Assembly (NCBI GenBank): GCA_946624395.1 | Contig: CAMORY010000097.1 | Coordinates: 1-11,957 of the forward strand | Direction: 5' to 3' | DNA from: an uncultured Clostridia bacterium | Lineage (GTDB): Bacteria; Bacillota; Clostridia; Christensenellales; Borkfalkiaceae | DNA: 11,957 nucleotides | Part shown: in pieces, positions 1-8,600 of the stretch | Position numbering within the stretch: position 1 is the first letter of the stretch | Layout: each line of letters opens with the position of its first letter | Position numbers and translations under genes: made by a program | The notes under the pieces: model-generated | Told to the model about the DNA's origin: nothing | Databases searched by the model: none | What the model saw: only the letters and a program-made list of their open reading frames with translations

Positions 1-59
1 AAAAATGCCGAAAATATGGTTTTTTATCAATAAAATAAAAGTGAAATAATTTTTTATCA

Positions 60-88
60 TTGACAAAACTCCGCATAAATGGTACACT
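60..88 (+). promoter_or_regulatory. Sigma-A-type promoter of the LRR lipoprotein gene
   Basis: A perfect -35 box TTGACA lies at 60-65 and a -10 box TACACT at 83-88, with a 17-bp spacer. TG at 80-81 makes an extended -10. Transcription would start near 95, leaving a leader of about 30 nt. A Shine-Dalgarno AGGAG at 114-118 sits 6 nt before the ATG at 125. The 59 bases upstream are AT-rich and hold the 10-mer TTTTTTATCA twice (20-29 and 50-59), exactly 30 bp apart. Confidence 0.8.
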
Positions 89-124
89 AATTAAGTATAG
101 TCTTGATACGTGTAGGAGTTTGGT

Positions 125-1201
125 ATGAAAAAAGTTGTAAAACTTTTAATTATAGCGGTTTTAACCGTGGCGGCTGTTTTGGGGCTTGTCGCGTGCGGCG
201 GGAATTCTGCCGACGCGGGCGAAAAAGGCATTATCTGTAGGAAATTCAAAAATAACGATTTTTATACAGTAGTCGGCTACGGCGCGGAAGACGGTGTTGA
301 CAGTCTCGATATTTCGGCGGCGGTTAAAGCAAAGTACGGCGATACCGCAATCGTCGGCAGAATAAGAACGGGCGCGTTCGACGGAAATAAAACCTTAAAA
401 CACGTAATAGTTTCCGACAAAGCGGGCGACGGCGTGGATTTGACGATAGACGCGGGCGCGTTCAAAAATATGCGCGCGCTTGAAGAAATAACCTTGCCGT
501 TCGTCGGCGCAAACAGATATTCGGACGCGGATATGAACGGTTCTGCCCCCGCTTCGGGCAACGACCTTAAAGCCGTTAACGATAAGCGCTCTATAGGCTA
601 TATATTCGGAACGGAAGAATCGGACGCGGCGTCTAAAATTACTTTAACCTACGGCGACGTAAGCGGACAAACTGCGGACTTTTATATTCCCGTCGCGCTT
701 ATTAAAATCAATATCGTTGCGGAAGAAGAAATCAATATTCCTATGTACGCGTTCTGCGGCTTAACGAGAATAGAAGAAATCACTTTAAGCGGCAACGTAA
801 AGGCGATAGGAAGGTCGGCGTTTAAGGGTATGAATAAGCTTTCAAAAGTCAATATCCCTGCGAGCGTTGAAATAATTTACGACAATGCGTTTGAAGGAAC
901 GGAAAATCTTAAAGTTTTCGGCGATAACGGATTTAAGATTGACGAAAATTCTAACTTAACGGAAATAAGAGAAGGGGCGTTTAAGGAAACCCGCCTTACG
1001 AGCTTCGATATTTCGGGCACGCAGGTTAAGGTTATCGGCGACTATTGTTTCTATAACTCTGCTTTAAAGACCTTTATCTTCTCCGCGGCGATAGAAAGCG
1101 TGGGCGCGTACGCGTTTGCGGGTAGTAAAAACCTTTCGGTAATCGAACCGTCTTGTACGATAGGGGTAAACGCTTTTGCCGGAACGGATTTGATGGCTTA
1201 A
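125..1201 (+). CDS. BspA-like leucine-rich-repeat lipoprotein
   Basis: This 358-residue protein is predicted to be exported and lipid-anchored on the outer face of the membrane. Residues 1-23 form a signal peptide (KK, then a hydrophobic stretch) ending in the lipobox L-V-A-C, so Cys24 would be acylated. The rest is a BspA-type (LRR_5) leucine-rich repeat array. Recurrent A-F pairs in a G/N-AF-x-G-x3-L pattern occur at 84-85, 112-113, 209-210, 232-233, 255-256, 285-286, 330-331 and 350-351, with I-P-x-S-V-type strands between them (for example 244-248). Residues 125-190 interrupt the array with a segment carrying PFVGA, GYIFG and YIP, an insertion I recall from other surface proteins of this family. 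BspA-like proteins often take part in binding to host or other surfaces; the ligand here cannot be read from sequence. No sortase motif or second membrane segment is present. The ATG has a well-placed AGGAG. The gene is monocistronic, with its own promoter and terminator. Confidence 0.88.
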   Translation: MKKVVKLLIIAVLTVAAVLGLVACGGNSADAGEKGIICRKFKNNDFYTVVGYGAEDGVDSLDISAAVKAKYGDTAIVGRIRTGAFDGNKTLKHVIVSDKAGDGVDLTIDAGAFKNMRALEEITLPFVGANRYSDADMNGSAPASGNDLKAVNDKRSIGYIFGTEESDAASKITLTYGDVSGQTADFYIPVALIKINIVAEEEINIPMYAFCGLTRIEEITLSGNVKAIGRSAFKGMNKLSKVNIPASVEIIYDNAFEGTENLKVFGDNGFKIDENSNLTEIREGAFKETRLTSFDISGTQVKVIGDYCFYNSALKTFIFSAAIESVGAYAFAGSKNLSVIEPSCTIGVNAFAGTDLMA

Positions 1202-1229
1202 TTCGAGTAAATAAAAAACGATATAAACG

Positions 1230-1262
1230 CGGCGGCGATAAATTATCGCCGCCGTATTTTTT
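1230..1262 (+). terminator. Intrinsic terminator after the LRR lipoprotein gene
   Basis: An 11-bp perfect GC-rich stem (CGGCGGCGATA at 1230-1240 pairs with 1244-1254) has a 3-nt loop and is followed by TATTTTTT at 1255-1262. It lies 28 bp after the stop codon. On the minus strand the stem is followed, after about 11 nt, by a T run (1213-1218 on the plus strand), so it might partly stop the convergent gene too. Confidence 0.92.
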
Positions 1263-1273
1263 ACTTATATTAT

Positions 1274-1355
1274 GAGATTGCTTCGCTCACGTTGTTCGCT
1301 CGCAATGACACAAACACCGTCATTGCGAGCCTTTGTTAAAAGGCGTGGCAATCTC
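1274..1355. repeat. REP/MITE-like palindromic element
   Basis: The outer ends GAGATTGC (1274-1281) and GCAATCTC (1348-1355) are inverted copies. The inner arms GCTCGCAATGAC (1298-1309) and GTCATTGCGAGC (1319-1330) are a perfect 12-bp inverted repeat around a 9-nt loop. The middle parts of the arms differ. The 82-bp unit would fold into a long hairpin with an internal bulge. The core GTCATTGCGAGC with a CGTGGCAATCTC end resembles short palindromic repeats I have seen dispersed in many bacterial genomes. No transposase is present, so it would be non-autonomous. It lies in the gap between two convergent genes, a usual place for such elements, and could help block read-through. No second copy is in this window. 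Confidence 0.72.
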
Positions 1356-1374
1356 TTTTAACGAAAATTTCAGA

Positions 1375-2469
1375 TTAGTTATTTATTTCAACGCTTGTTA
1401 AAGTAAACACAAGACTTCCCATATTCAGGATACTGCCGCTGTTATATGCAAAGAGCGGTTTTGCAAATTTAAGCGGCAGGGCGTAATTCGGTAATTCTCC
1501 CGCTTTTTCCGCCTGTATGTTTATCGATTGCGCCCAGCCTGCGGCGTTGGTGCTGTTTATACGGTATTCTAAAGTATTGTATTTTATCGTTTCGGTTATA
1601 GCCGCCCCGTCGCCGTCTTTAACGTAATTTATAGTCATATTTTCGCTTGCTATCTGGGTGTTGGTTATTTTAAGCGACTTAGGGTCAGTATAAGCCGCCG
1701 AAACTACTGAAACGGTCGTTTCGGCTTTTTCTTCAAGACTTAACCCGCGCAGGGCGAAAATAAATTCCGCATTGTCTATCGCCGTAAGAAAATCGTATTT
1801 TACGGTGTCGGTTTTATTTGCGAACTCAACGCCGTCGATATTCGGTTCGTCTATCTTATATTCGCGGTAAGTTAAAGTTTTGGTATATTCGTCTTTATTG
1901 TAAAGCGTTTGGTTAGTGCTTTCTACAACGTAAACTTCCGCTTTGCCGTCTTTAACGGAAATCATACAGTATTCCGATTTCTCTTCAGTATAAATCGGGG
2001 CAAACGCCGCGCCCGCCCACGCTATATAAGCCGTGGTCTTGATACTTTCAGGATGTGTGTAGTCAAGCGTTTCGCCGTTTAACGTAGATAACGTTAAGTT
2101 TACGGAAAAGTTGGTAGTAATTTTATAGATGGGTTGGGTATTTACTCTCTCGTCGTTTTTCACGTCGCTATCTATTTCCGAAAGTTCGTCGTTCGTAGCG
2201 GCTCTAAATTCCGAACGGTAAGAACCGTCCGCATATTCAAACGTGCAATATTCGTCAAGTGCCGCGGCTTTTTTGAAATTTGCCAGATAGTCTTCAGAAT
2301 ATTCGACTTTATAGTTAAGCGTTTCGGTATAAGTGTTAGTAGGCGCAGTTCCGCCGTGGAAAGCGCTGTTAAAAGACAGCGTTTGTTGCCCCGTGCAGGA
2401 GCAGCCGGAAAAAACCGCGCACGCGGCGACAACAAGCGCCGCCGTAAAGGTAATAAATTTACGTTTCAT
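1375..2469 (-). CDS. Lipoprotein of unknown function
   Basis: This 364-residue protein is predicted to be exported and lipid-anchored. Residues 1-22 are a signal peptide (KRK, then a hydrophobic core) ending in the lipobox F-S-G-C, with Cys23 as the acylation site; another Cys follows at 25. The mature part has no further membrane span, is rich in Thr, Tyr, Glu and Asn, and shows alternating short strand-like segments, as expected for a beta-rich extracytoplasmic protein. I recognise no catalytic motif or named domain. The start is supported by the signal peptide and a GGGGA at 2474-2478 (minus-strand reading) just before the ATG. It is transcribed away from addB from the shared 120-bp spacer and converges on the LRR lipoprotein gene. 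It has no close terminator of its own apart from the palindromic element and the terminator stem beyond it. Confidence 0.85.
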   Translation of the reverse strand: MKRKFITFTAALVVAACAVFSGCSCTGQQTLSFNSAFHGGTAPTNTYTETLNYKVEYSEDYLANFKKAAALDEYCTFEYADGSYRSEFRAATNDELSEIDSDVKNDERVNTQPIYKITTNFSVNLTLSTLNGETLDYTHPESIKTTAYIAWAGAAFAPIYTEEKSEYCMISVKDGKAEVYVVESTNQTLYNKDEYTKTLTYREYKIDEPNIDGVEFANKTDTVKYDFLTAIDNAEFIFALRGLSLEEKAETTVSVVSAAYTDPKSLKITNTQIASENMTINYVKDGDGAAITETIKYNTLEYRINSTNAAGWAQSINIQAEKAGELPNYALPLKFAKPLFAYNSGSILNMGSLVFTLTSVEINN

Positions 2470-2505
2470 AAAATCCCCGTCCGAAATCCAACAGTATTTT
2501 AGATA

Positions 2506-2534
2506 ATTTTACCATAAAAGAAAAAAATTGTAAA
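2506..2534 (-). promoter_or_regulatory. Promoter of the minus-strand lipoprotein gene
   Basis: Read on the minus strand, TTTACA (plus positions 2529-2534) and TAAAAT (2506-2511) are separated by 17 bp, and TGG stands directly before the -10 box, giving an extended -10. The expected start near 2499 leaves a leader of about 30 nt to the ATG at 2469. Confidence 0.7.
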
Positions 2535-2571
2535 ACTATATAGCCAAAATCCACAAATTCTTTACTGAATA

Positions 2572-2580
2572 TGTTAAAAT
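2572..2580 (+). promoter_or_regulatory. Extended -10 promoter candidate of the addBA operon
   Basis: TGT at 2572-2574 precedes TAAAAT at 2575-2580. No good -35 box stands at the matching distance (CACAAA at 2552-2557 for a 17-bp spacer), so the extended -10 would carry recognition. The predicted start would be near 2587, only a few bases before the addB ATG at 2590, so the mRNA could be leaderless or nearly so. Confidence 0.5.
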
Positions 2581-2589
2581 AAATAAGAT

Positions 2590-5500
2590 ATGGCTGCAAA
2601 ACTCATTATCACGGATTCGAACTTCAATATTTTTCCGCTGCTTAACGACGAACTCAAGGGCAAAGTAAACGATTTAACGCATAAGAATTACGTTTTTTGC
2701 GAAGAGAAGTCGTCGCTTATGGCTGAACGCGCCATCGCCGCGGAGTTTTCCGGTTCGCTTAATACCGAAGTGTATTCTTTCGGTAATTTTTTGCGCGCCG
2801 AAAAAAATACGGACGGGCTTTTATCCAAAGAAGGCTCTGCAATGGCGGTGAAAAAAATCCTGTCCGAAGTGCCGCTATTCTGTTTTAAAAAGGGCAAGAC
2901 AAACCTTTCCGCCGCGCTTTTTGAACTGATAAGTCAATTAAAAAGCGCAAAAATTTCACCCGAAGAATTAGGGCGTGCCGCCGAAAACACCGACGGCATA
3001 CTTTCCGCGAAACTGAAAGACGTTGCAAGCGTTTATTCGGCGTACGAAAAATATATGGCGGAAAATAATCTGTTAGACCAGAGTTCCGCGCTGTCGCTAC
3101 TTCCCGAAATAATTTTAAACAGCGAAAAAATCAAGGGCGCTAACGTGTTTATCGTGGGGTTTTCGGGCTTTACCGTACAGTTAAGGCAGGCAATTTCCGC
3201 GCTGCTTTCCCGCGCTGATAGTTGCACCGCCATTTTAACGGGCGGCAAAAACGGCTTTGCGTTCGTAAACGAAACGGCGGAGATTTTTAAATCGCTCTGC
3301 GCCGCCGCGGGCGTTTCTGTCCGTGAAAAAACCGTGTTAAGCGAGTATTCCGCGGGCGGGCAAATTATTAAAGACGGGCTGTTTAATCCGCTTTATAAGA
3401 TGGAGTTAAGTTCCGGCGGCAAAAAGCCGCAAGCCTTCTTTCTCGCCGCAAAAAGCGTGAACGCCGAAGCGGACAGGATTGCGGAAGCGGTAAAGCGCAA
3501 GGTTATGGAAGAAAATCTTAGATACCGCGATTTTACCGTTATAATAAAAAGCGGCGACGAGTGCGCGGAAGCCTTTAAAAGGAGTTTTTCGCTGTTAGAT
3601 ATTCCGTACTTTTTAGACGTGAAAAGAAAGCCTGAAAACTTTCCAGCGGCGGCGCTTATTTACGCGTACTGCGATTTGTTTATACGCGGGCTGAAAATAC
3701 CCGTCCTTTCCGCGTTTTTCAAAAATCCGTATCTTTCGTCGGACAAAAATTTTACCGACAGGTTTGAAAACTATCTCTATAAATACGATATTTGCTACGA
3801 TAAATTCAAAAAGCCTTTCACGTACGCCGCGGACGGCGAAGATATTACGCGGTTTAACGAGTTCCGCGCGTATATAGTCGGGGTTTTGAACGGGTTTGAC
3901 GTGCCGCGGCTTGTTTCAACCCTTATTTCCGACGAAAGGACAGAAGAACTTTCCGCGCGTCTTACAGTCTTAAACGAAAGCGAAGACGCGGAAATAAACC
4001 GCCAGTCGGCAAAGAAAGTCAAAGACCTTATAGCCGAAATGAAATTCGTGTCGGGCGATATAAAGTACGACCCCGTAGAGTTCAAATCGCTTTTTGCAAG
4101 CGGTATGGCGGCGATGGAAATTTCGGTTATTCCGCAGTATAACGACGCGGTGTTTATCGGCGACTTTAAAAGCGCTTCGGCGGCTAAAGCCAGATACCTT
4201 TTCGCCGCGAACTTAACGGACGACGTGCCGTCTTTTTGCGAAGACGTAGCGCTTTTATCCGATGGCGATATAGACGCGCTGGAACAAATAAAGTTGCTTG
4301 TCGAACCGAAAATAAAGGTGGTAAATCACCGCGTGCGTGAAGACGTGGCGTTGGGACTTTCCGCCTATACGGACGGGCTGTATCTATCCTATCCGCTTTC
4401 CGACTTTACGGGTGCGGCTACGGTCAAGTCGGAAATTCTGACTTTTGCCGAAAAATATTTTGATTTTAAAAAGTTCCCGCCGTACGACGGGTATATGACC
4501 GCAAAACAGGGTATGCGCACCTTTTCGCGCGATTGCGGGCGGTTTGCAAGTCTTTATATCGACGACTTTTCGGCGCAAAGCGCTTTTTACCTTGCCACCA
4601 AAGGCGCACCCGAACGTATAGTAAACTACGCCAACAAGGAAATAAAAGTCAGGTTAAGCGACAAGGGCGGCGCGCTTTTGCGGGGCGTCGCTTCGCCGAC
4701 GACGATAGAAGATTATTACGCCTGCCCCTACCGCTCCTTTTTAGTGCATACGCTTAAAGTGAAAGAGCGCGAAACGGGCAAGGTGAACGCCCTTTCCGTA
4801 GGCAATCTTATGCACGAAATATTCCGCCGCTTTATCGCGCGCGTGGAAGAAGCAACCGATAGGGAAAAGTCCGACGCTTTGTTCGACGCGGTTGCCGCCG
4901 AAGTCATAAAAAAAGACGAGTACGCCAAGTTTTCCGACGCGGAAAGTTCGTTCGGGCTAAACCTTGCGCTTAAAGAGTGTAAAAAATATTGCTATAATCT
5001 TTCGCGCTGGTACTTTTCGTCAGAGTTTAAGCCCCGCAAAAACGGGCTGGAAGTTAAGTTCGGCGACGACGTAAACCAAAGTGAAGGCTATCCCGCCGTA
5101 AGTCTTTCGGGCGGGAAGGTTAAACTTTCGGGCAAGATTGACAGGGTGGACGAGTGCGGCGATTATTTCCGCATTATCGACTACAAGACGGGCGGAACGG
5201 AAGTCGCGGACGATAAGATTTTTACGGGGCAGAAATTGCAACTGTATCTCTATTCGCTTGCAATAACGGACAAAACGCTGGCGGGTGCGTATTATCTCCG
5301 CGTGAACGACGATTATAAGGCGGGCGAGACCAAACGCCCGACGCTTGCCGAAGGCAAAACCGCCGTGGACGGCGAAGTTATTACCGATAAGGAAAAAGAG
5401 TTTATTCCGTTTGACGGCAAAAACAAAGCGGTGGCGCAGTCCACGCTTTCCGCCGTGCAACAATACGTTCGCGCTATGGCGGAACAGGCGGCAAAACAGT

Positions 5501-5664
5501 TAAACGACGGGGTTATTATTCCTTCGCCGTATAAAGGCACGTGCGAATATTGCGAGTTTTCGCCCATGTGCCGCGGGGGGCTTGCGCCGCGCAAGGTTTC
5601 GGGCGTGGATACCGCGTTAATAGAAGAGAGCGCGCTAACGGCGAAAAACGGGGGAGAAAACTGA
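2590..5664 (+). CDS. addB: AddB, ATP-dependent helicase/deoxyribonuclease subunit B
   Basis: AddB pairs with AddA in the cytoplasm to resect double-strand DNA ends for RecA-dependent repair; in characterised AddAB the AddB nuclease cuts the 5'-ended strand and AddB reads Chi. At 1024 residues it is a little shorter than the roughly 1166 of B. subtilis. The C-terminal PD-(D/E)XK nuclease is complete: His742, Asp851 in GKIDRVD, Asp864 and Lys866 in IDYKTGG, and the Q-x3-Y motif at Gln884/Tyr888. The four cysteines of the 4Fe-4S staple are present: Cys712 in ACPYRS, and Cys985, Cys988 and Cys994 (C-x2-C-x5-C). The N-terminal strand KLIIT is followed not by a GxxGSGKT P-loop but by residues 8-17 (TDSNFNIFPL), so ATP binding by this subunit is unlikely, as in the RexB-type (type 2) subfamily. 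The frame has a TAA two codons before the ATG, so this is the first possible start, yet it has no clear Shine-Dalgarno. addA follows after one base. Confidence 0.95.
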   Translation: MAAKLIITDSNFNIFPLLNDELKGKVNDLTHKNYVFCEEKSSLMAERAIAAEFSGSLNTEVYSFGNFLRAEKNTDGLLSKEGSAMAVKKILSEVPLFCFKKGKTNLSAALFELISQLKSAKISPEELGRAAENTDGILSAKLKDVASVYSAYEKYMAENNLLDQSSALSLLPEIILNSEKIKGANVFIVGFSGFTVQLRQAISALLSRADSCTAILTGGKNGFAFVNETAEIFKSLCAAAGVSVREKTVLSEYSAGGQIIKDGLFNPLYKMELSSGGKKPQAFFLAAKSVNAEADRIAEAVKRKVMEENLRYRDFTVIIKSGDECAEAFKRSFSLLDIPYFLDVKRKPENFPAAALIYAYCDLFIRGLKIPVLSAFFKNPYLSSDKNFTDRFENYLYKYDICYDKFKKPFTYAADGEDITRFNEFRAYIVGVLNGFDVPRLVSTLISDERTEELSARLTVLNESEDAEINRQSAKKVKDLIAEMKFVSGDIKYDPVEFKSLFASGMAAMEISVIPQYNDAVFIGDFKSASAAKARYLFAANLTDDVPSFCEDVALLSDGDIDALEQIKLLVEPKIKVVNHRVREDVALGLSAYTDGLYLSYPLSDFTGAATVKSEILTFAEKYFDFKKFPPYDGYMTAKQGMRTFSRDCGRFASLYIDDFSAQSAFYLATKGAPERIVNYANKEIKVRLSDKGGALLRGVASPTTIEDYYACPYRSFLVHTLKVKERETGKVNALSVGNLMHEIFRRFIARVEEATDREKSDALFDAVAAEVIKKDEYAKFSDAESSFGLNLALKECKKYCYNLSRWYFSSEFKPRKNGLEVKFGDDVNQSEGYPAVSLSGGKVKLSGKIDRVDECGDYFRIIDYKTGGTEVADDKIFTGQKLQLYLYSLAITDKTLAGAYYLRVNDDYKAGETKRPTLAEGKTAVDGEVITDKEKEFIPFDGKNKAVAQSTLSAVQQYVRAMAEQAAKQLNDGVIIPSPYKGTCEYCEFSPMCRGGLAPRKVSGVDTALIEESALTAKNGGEN

Positions 5665-5665
5665 T

Positions 5666-8600
5666 ATGGCTGCGGAAAATCTTTTAAAACCCGAACAACT
5701 TAAAGCGATAAACCACGAAAACGGCGATATTTTAGTGTCCGCTTCGGCGGGCAGCGGAAAGACTTTCGTGATGATAAAGCGCATTATCCGTCTTATTTCC
5801 GAAGGCAAGGCAAGCGTGGACGAGATTTTAGCCGCAACTTTCACCGAAGCCGCCGCCGCGGATATGAAAGCCAAATTAAAACGCGCGCTGACCGAAGAGA
5901 TAGAAAAGGGCAACTGCGCGCTTGCCAAAGAACTCAATAAAATTGCGACCGCGGATATATGCACGCTGCACTCGTTTTGCGGCAGACTTATCCGCACCTA
6001 CTTTTTCGCCGCAGGCGTTTCGCCCGACTTTAAGGTGATTGACGAAAGCGACGCGTCGGTGTTAAAAGCCGAAAGTTTAGAAGACGCGTTCCGCGCCTTT
6101 TACACCGAGCGCGACGCGGGGTTTTTGAAACTTATCGAACGGTATCGCTATCACCGTAAAGACGACGTTTTAAGGCGGGTAATAACGGATATTTACGAGT
6201 TTTGTACTTCGGAAACAGATTTTGAAAAGGTGCTATTCGCTTTTCAGGATAACTATACCGAAAAGGGCGCGGCAAGGTTTGAAGCGTTTTACGCCGAAAG
6301 ACTGCGCGCGGCGCTTGAAAAGATAGGCGCGGAACTTTCGGGGATAAAAGCCGATTGCGAAAGCGCGGGGTATTTCGTCGGTGCAAAGCAGGCGGAAGAG
6401 TTAAGCGGTATAGTTTCGGAAATAGAACAAGGCGGCATAAAAGCGTGCGAAGCGTATGCGGAAAGTCGCGCATTGCCCATTGCGCCGCGGCAAAACCCGC
6501 CCGAAGGTTCTTTGCTTAAAGAGCGGCTTAAAGGCGCTAAAGCGCGTATAAAAGCGCTGTGCGAATATTCTTCGGCTACCGCGATAGACAGGGGGGCTTT
6601 ATCTGCGCTTACCGATAACGCCCAAACGCTTGCGCGGGTGGTCTTGCGTTTTTCGGAGATTTACGCGGGCAAAAAGCGCGAAAATAACGCGTTGGATTTT
6701 TCGGATTTAGAGCGGTTTGCGCTTGTCGCGCTTAAAAACGACGACGTTAAAAACGCCGTGCGTAAAAAGTTTAAGTACGTTTTCGTGGACGAGTATCAGG
6801 ACGTGAACGGGGTGCAGGAAGAGATAATTTCCGCAGTGTCGCACGATAATCTTTTTATGGTCGGCGACGAAAAGCAGAGTATTTACGGGTTCCGCGGATG
6901 CCGTTCGGAAATTTTTGAGAACAAAGAAAAAACTCTTATCGCAAAGGGCGGCGCTACCGTAAGGCTTAATTACAATTTCCGTTCGGCGGAAAACGTTATA
7001 AATTTTATAAACGAGATTTTTGATTTTTGCTACGTTAAAGAATACGCGGGTTCGGACTATAAGGCGGGTGCGAGACTTGCGGGCGGCGGCATTTATCCCG
7101 AAAACGCCAAAGGTCGCGCGGCGCTGCATTTTCTTAAAAAACAAAAGGGAGAAAGGGGCGGCAGAGAAAACGCGCGTATTTACAATATTTTAGAAGAAGC
7201 GACGGCAGAAGAAGAGAAAGAAGCGGCGCGCGTTTCTAACCTGATTGCGGACGTTATAGACGAAGAACTTACCAAAGAGTATTACGACGTAAAAGAAAAG
7301 GCGTTTAAGCGGGTAAAACTTTCGGATATAGCCGTTTTAACGCGCACGGGCGATACTTCTTTCGTCAGGGGTATCGTCGAAGGGTTAAACGGGCACGGCA
7401 TACGCGTAGTGTCTGGAGTTTCCCAGAACGTTTGCGATTTTCCCGAAATAAAAACGCTTATTAACGCGCTTAAACTTATAGACTGCTTTTTGCAGGATGC
7501 GCCGCTATGCGGTACGCTTTTATCGGTAATAGGCGGGTTTTCCGAAGAAGATTTAACCGACGTTGCGATTTTTTATGCGGACGGCGGCGGCAAGGGCGGG
7601 TTTTCGGCGGCGTTCGAATACTATCTCGCTAACGCAGCCACGCCGCTTAAAACGCGGCTTGCAAAATTCAAAACCCGTTTCGACGAGTTAAGATACCTTG
7701 CGGACTTTAAGGGTGCGAAAGGTGTTTTAGACACAATAATTTCCGAAAGCGGGTACGATAACTACTTGCTTTGCGAAAGCGGCGGGGACGAAAAAATCCG
7801 CCGACTTTACAGGTTTTTATCTGAAACGGTAAGCGGCGGAAAGTTGCGTACGGTAAGCGAATTTTTACGGCGTGTAGAGACCGCGCCCAAAGCGTTTGAA
7901 GCGCTGTCTGGCGGGGAAGAAGACGCTGTCAATATTATGACTATACACTCTTCCAAGGGGTTAGAGTTCCCCGTGGTAATCGTCTGCGGGCTGGAAAAAC
8001 CGTTCAGCCGCAAAGACGAAAATAAGCCCGTTCTTATGGACAGGGATTTGGGGCTTTTTGAAAATTATTTCGACGACGGAACGCGCACCGTTTCTTCTAC
8101 CGGCTATCGCGAAACCGTCAAGGTAAAATCGCGCGAGACGACCTTAAAAGAAGAAATGCGGCTGTTTTACGTCGCCACTTCCCGCGCGCAATATTCGTTG
8201 CATTTGATTATGGAAAAGAGTGAAGACGACCGCAAAAACGTTTTTTCCGCACTTTTCACGGACGGCGCGTGTTTTGCGGACTTTTTGCCGAAAAGTTTGT
8301 CCGCCGAATACCATTTACCCACCGAATTCGGGCTTTCGGGCGTTAAACGCCGCGGGCGGCAGATTTTAGTCGGAAAACCCGATACGGAAAAAGCCGCAAA
8401 GATGGTTAAAGATTTCGCCTATACTTATCCCTACCTTTCGGCGACCGTGCTTCCGCTTAAAAACAGCGTGTCGGCGGCGGTTCAGCGCGGAACGCAGGAA
8501 TTTTATCCCGTATATTCGCTGTTTTCGGCGGAGGGCGGCACGGACGCCGAAAAGGGCACGATTGCCCATAAAATTATGGAGCATTACGAGTTTGACGGCG

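Noticed and set aside
1274..1355. The palindromic element as a plain terminator of the minus-strand gene
   Set aside because: The inner stem is not followed by a T run on either strand, and the long imperfect arms with inverted ends fit a dispersed repeat better.
2134..2502. 122-codon plus-strand frame over the start of the minus-strand lipoprotein
   Set aside because: It overlaps the signal peptide region and promoter of a better supported gene, and its Arg/Val/Phe-rich product looks like an antisense artefact.
5020..5463. 147-codon open frame on the minus strand inside addB
   Set aside because: It lies wholly inside the conserved nuclease domain of addB, has no promoter or ribosome binding site, and its protein is a composition-driven antisense shadow.
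6707..7144. 145-codon open frame on the minus strand inside addA
   Set aside because: It is antisense to helicase motifs of addA and shows no independent coding features.
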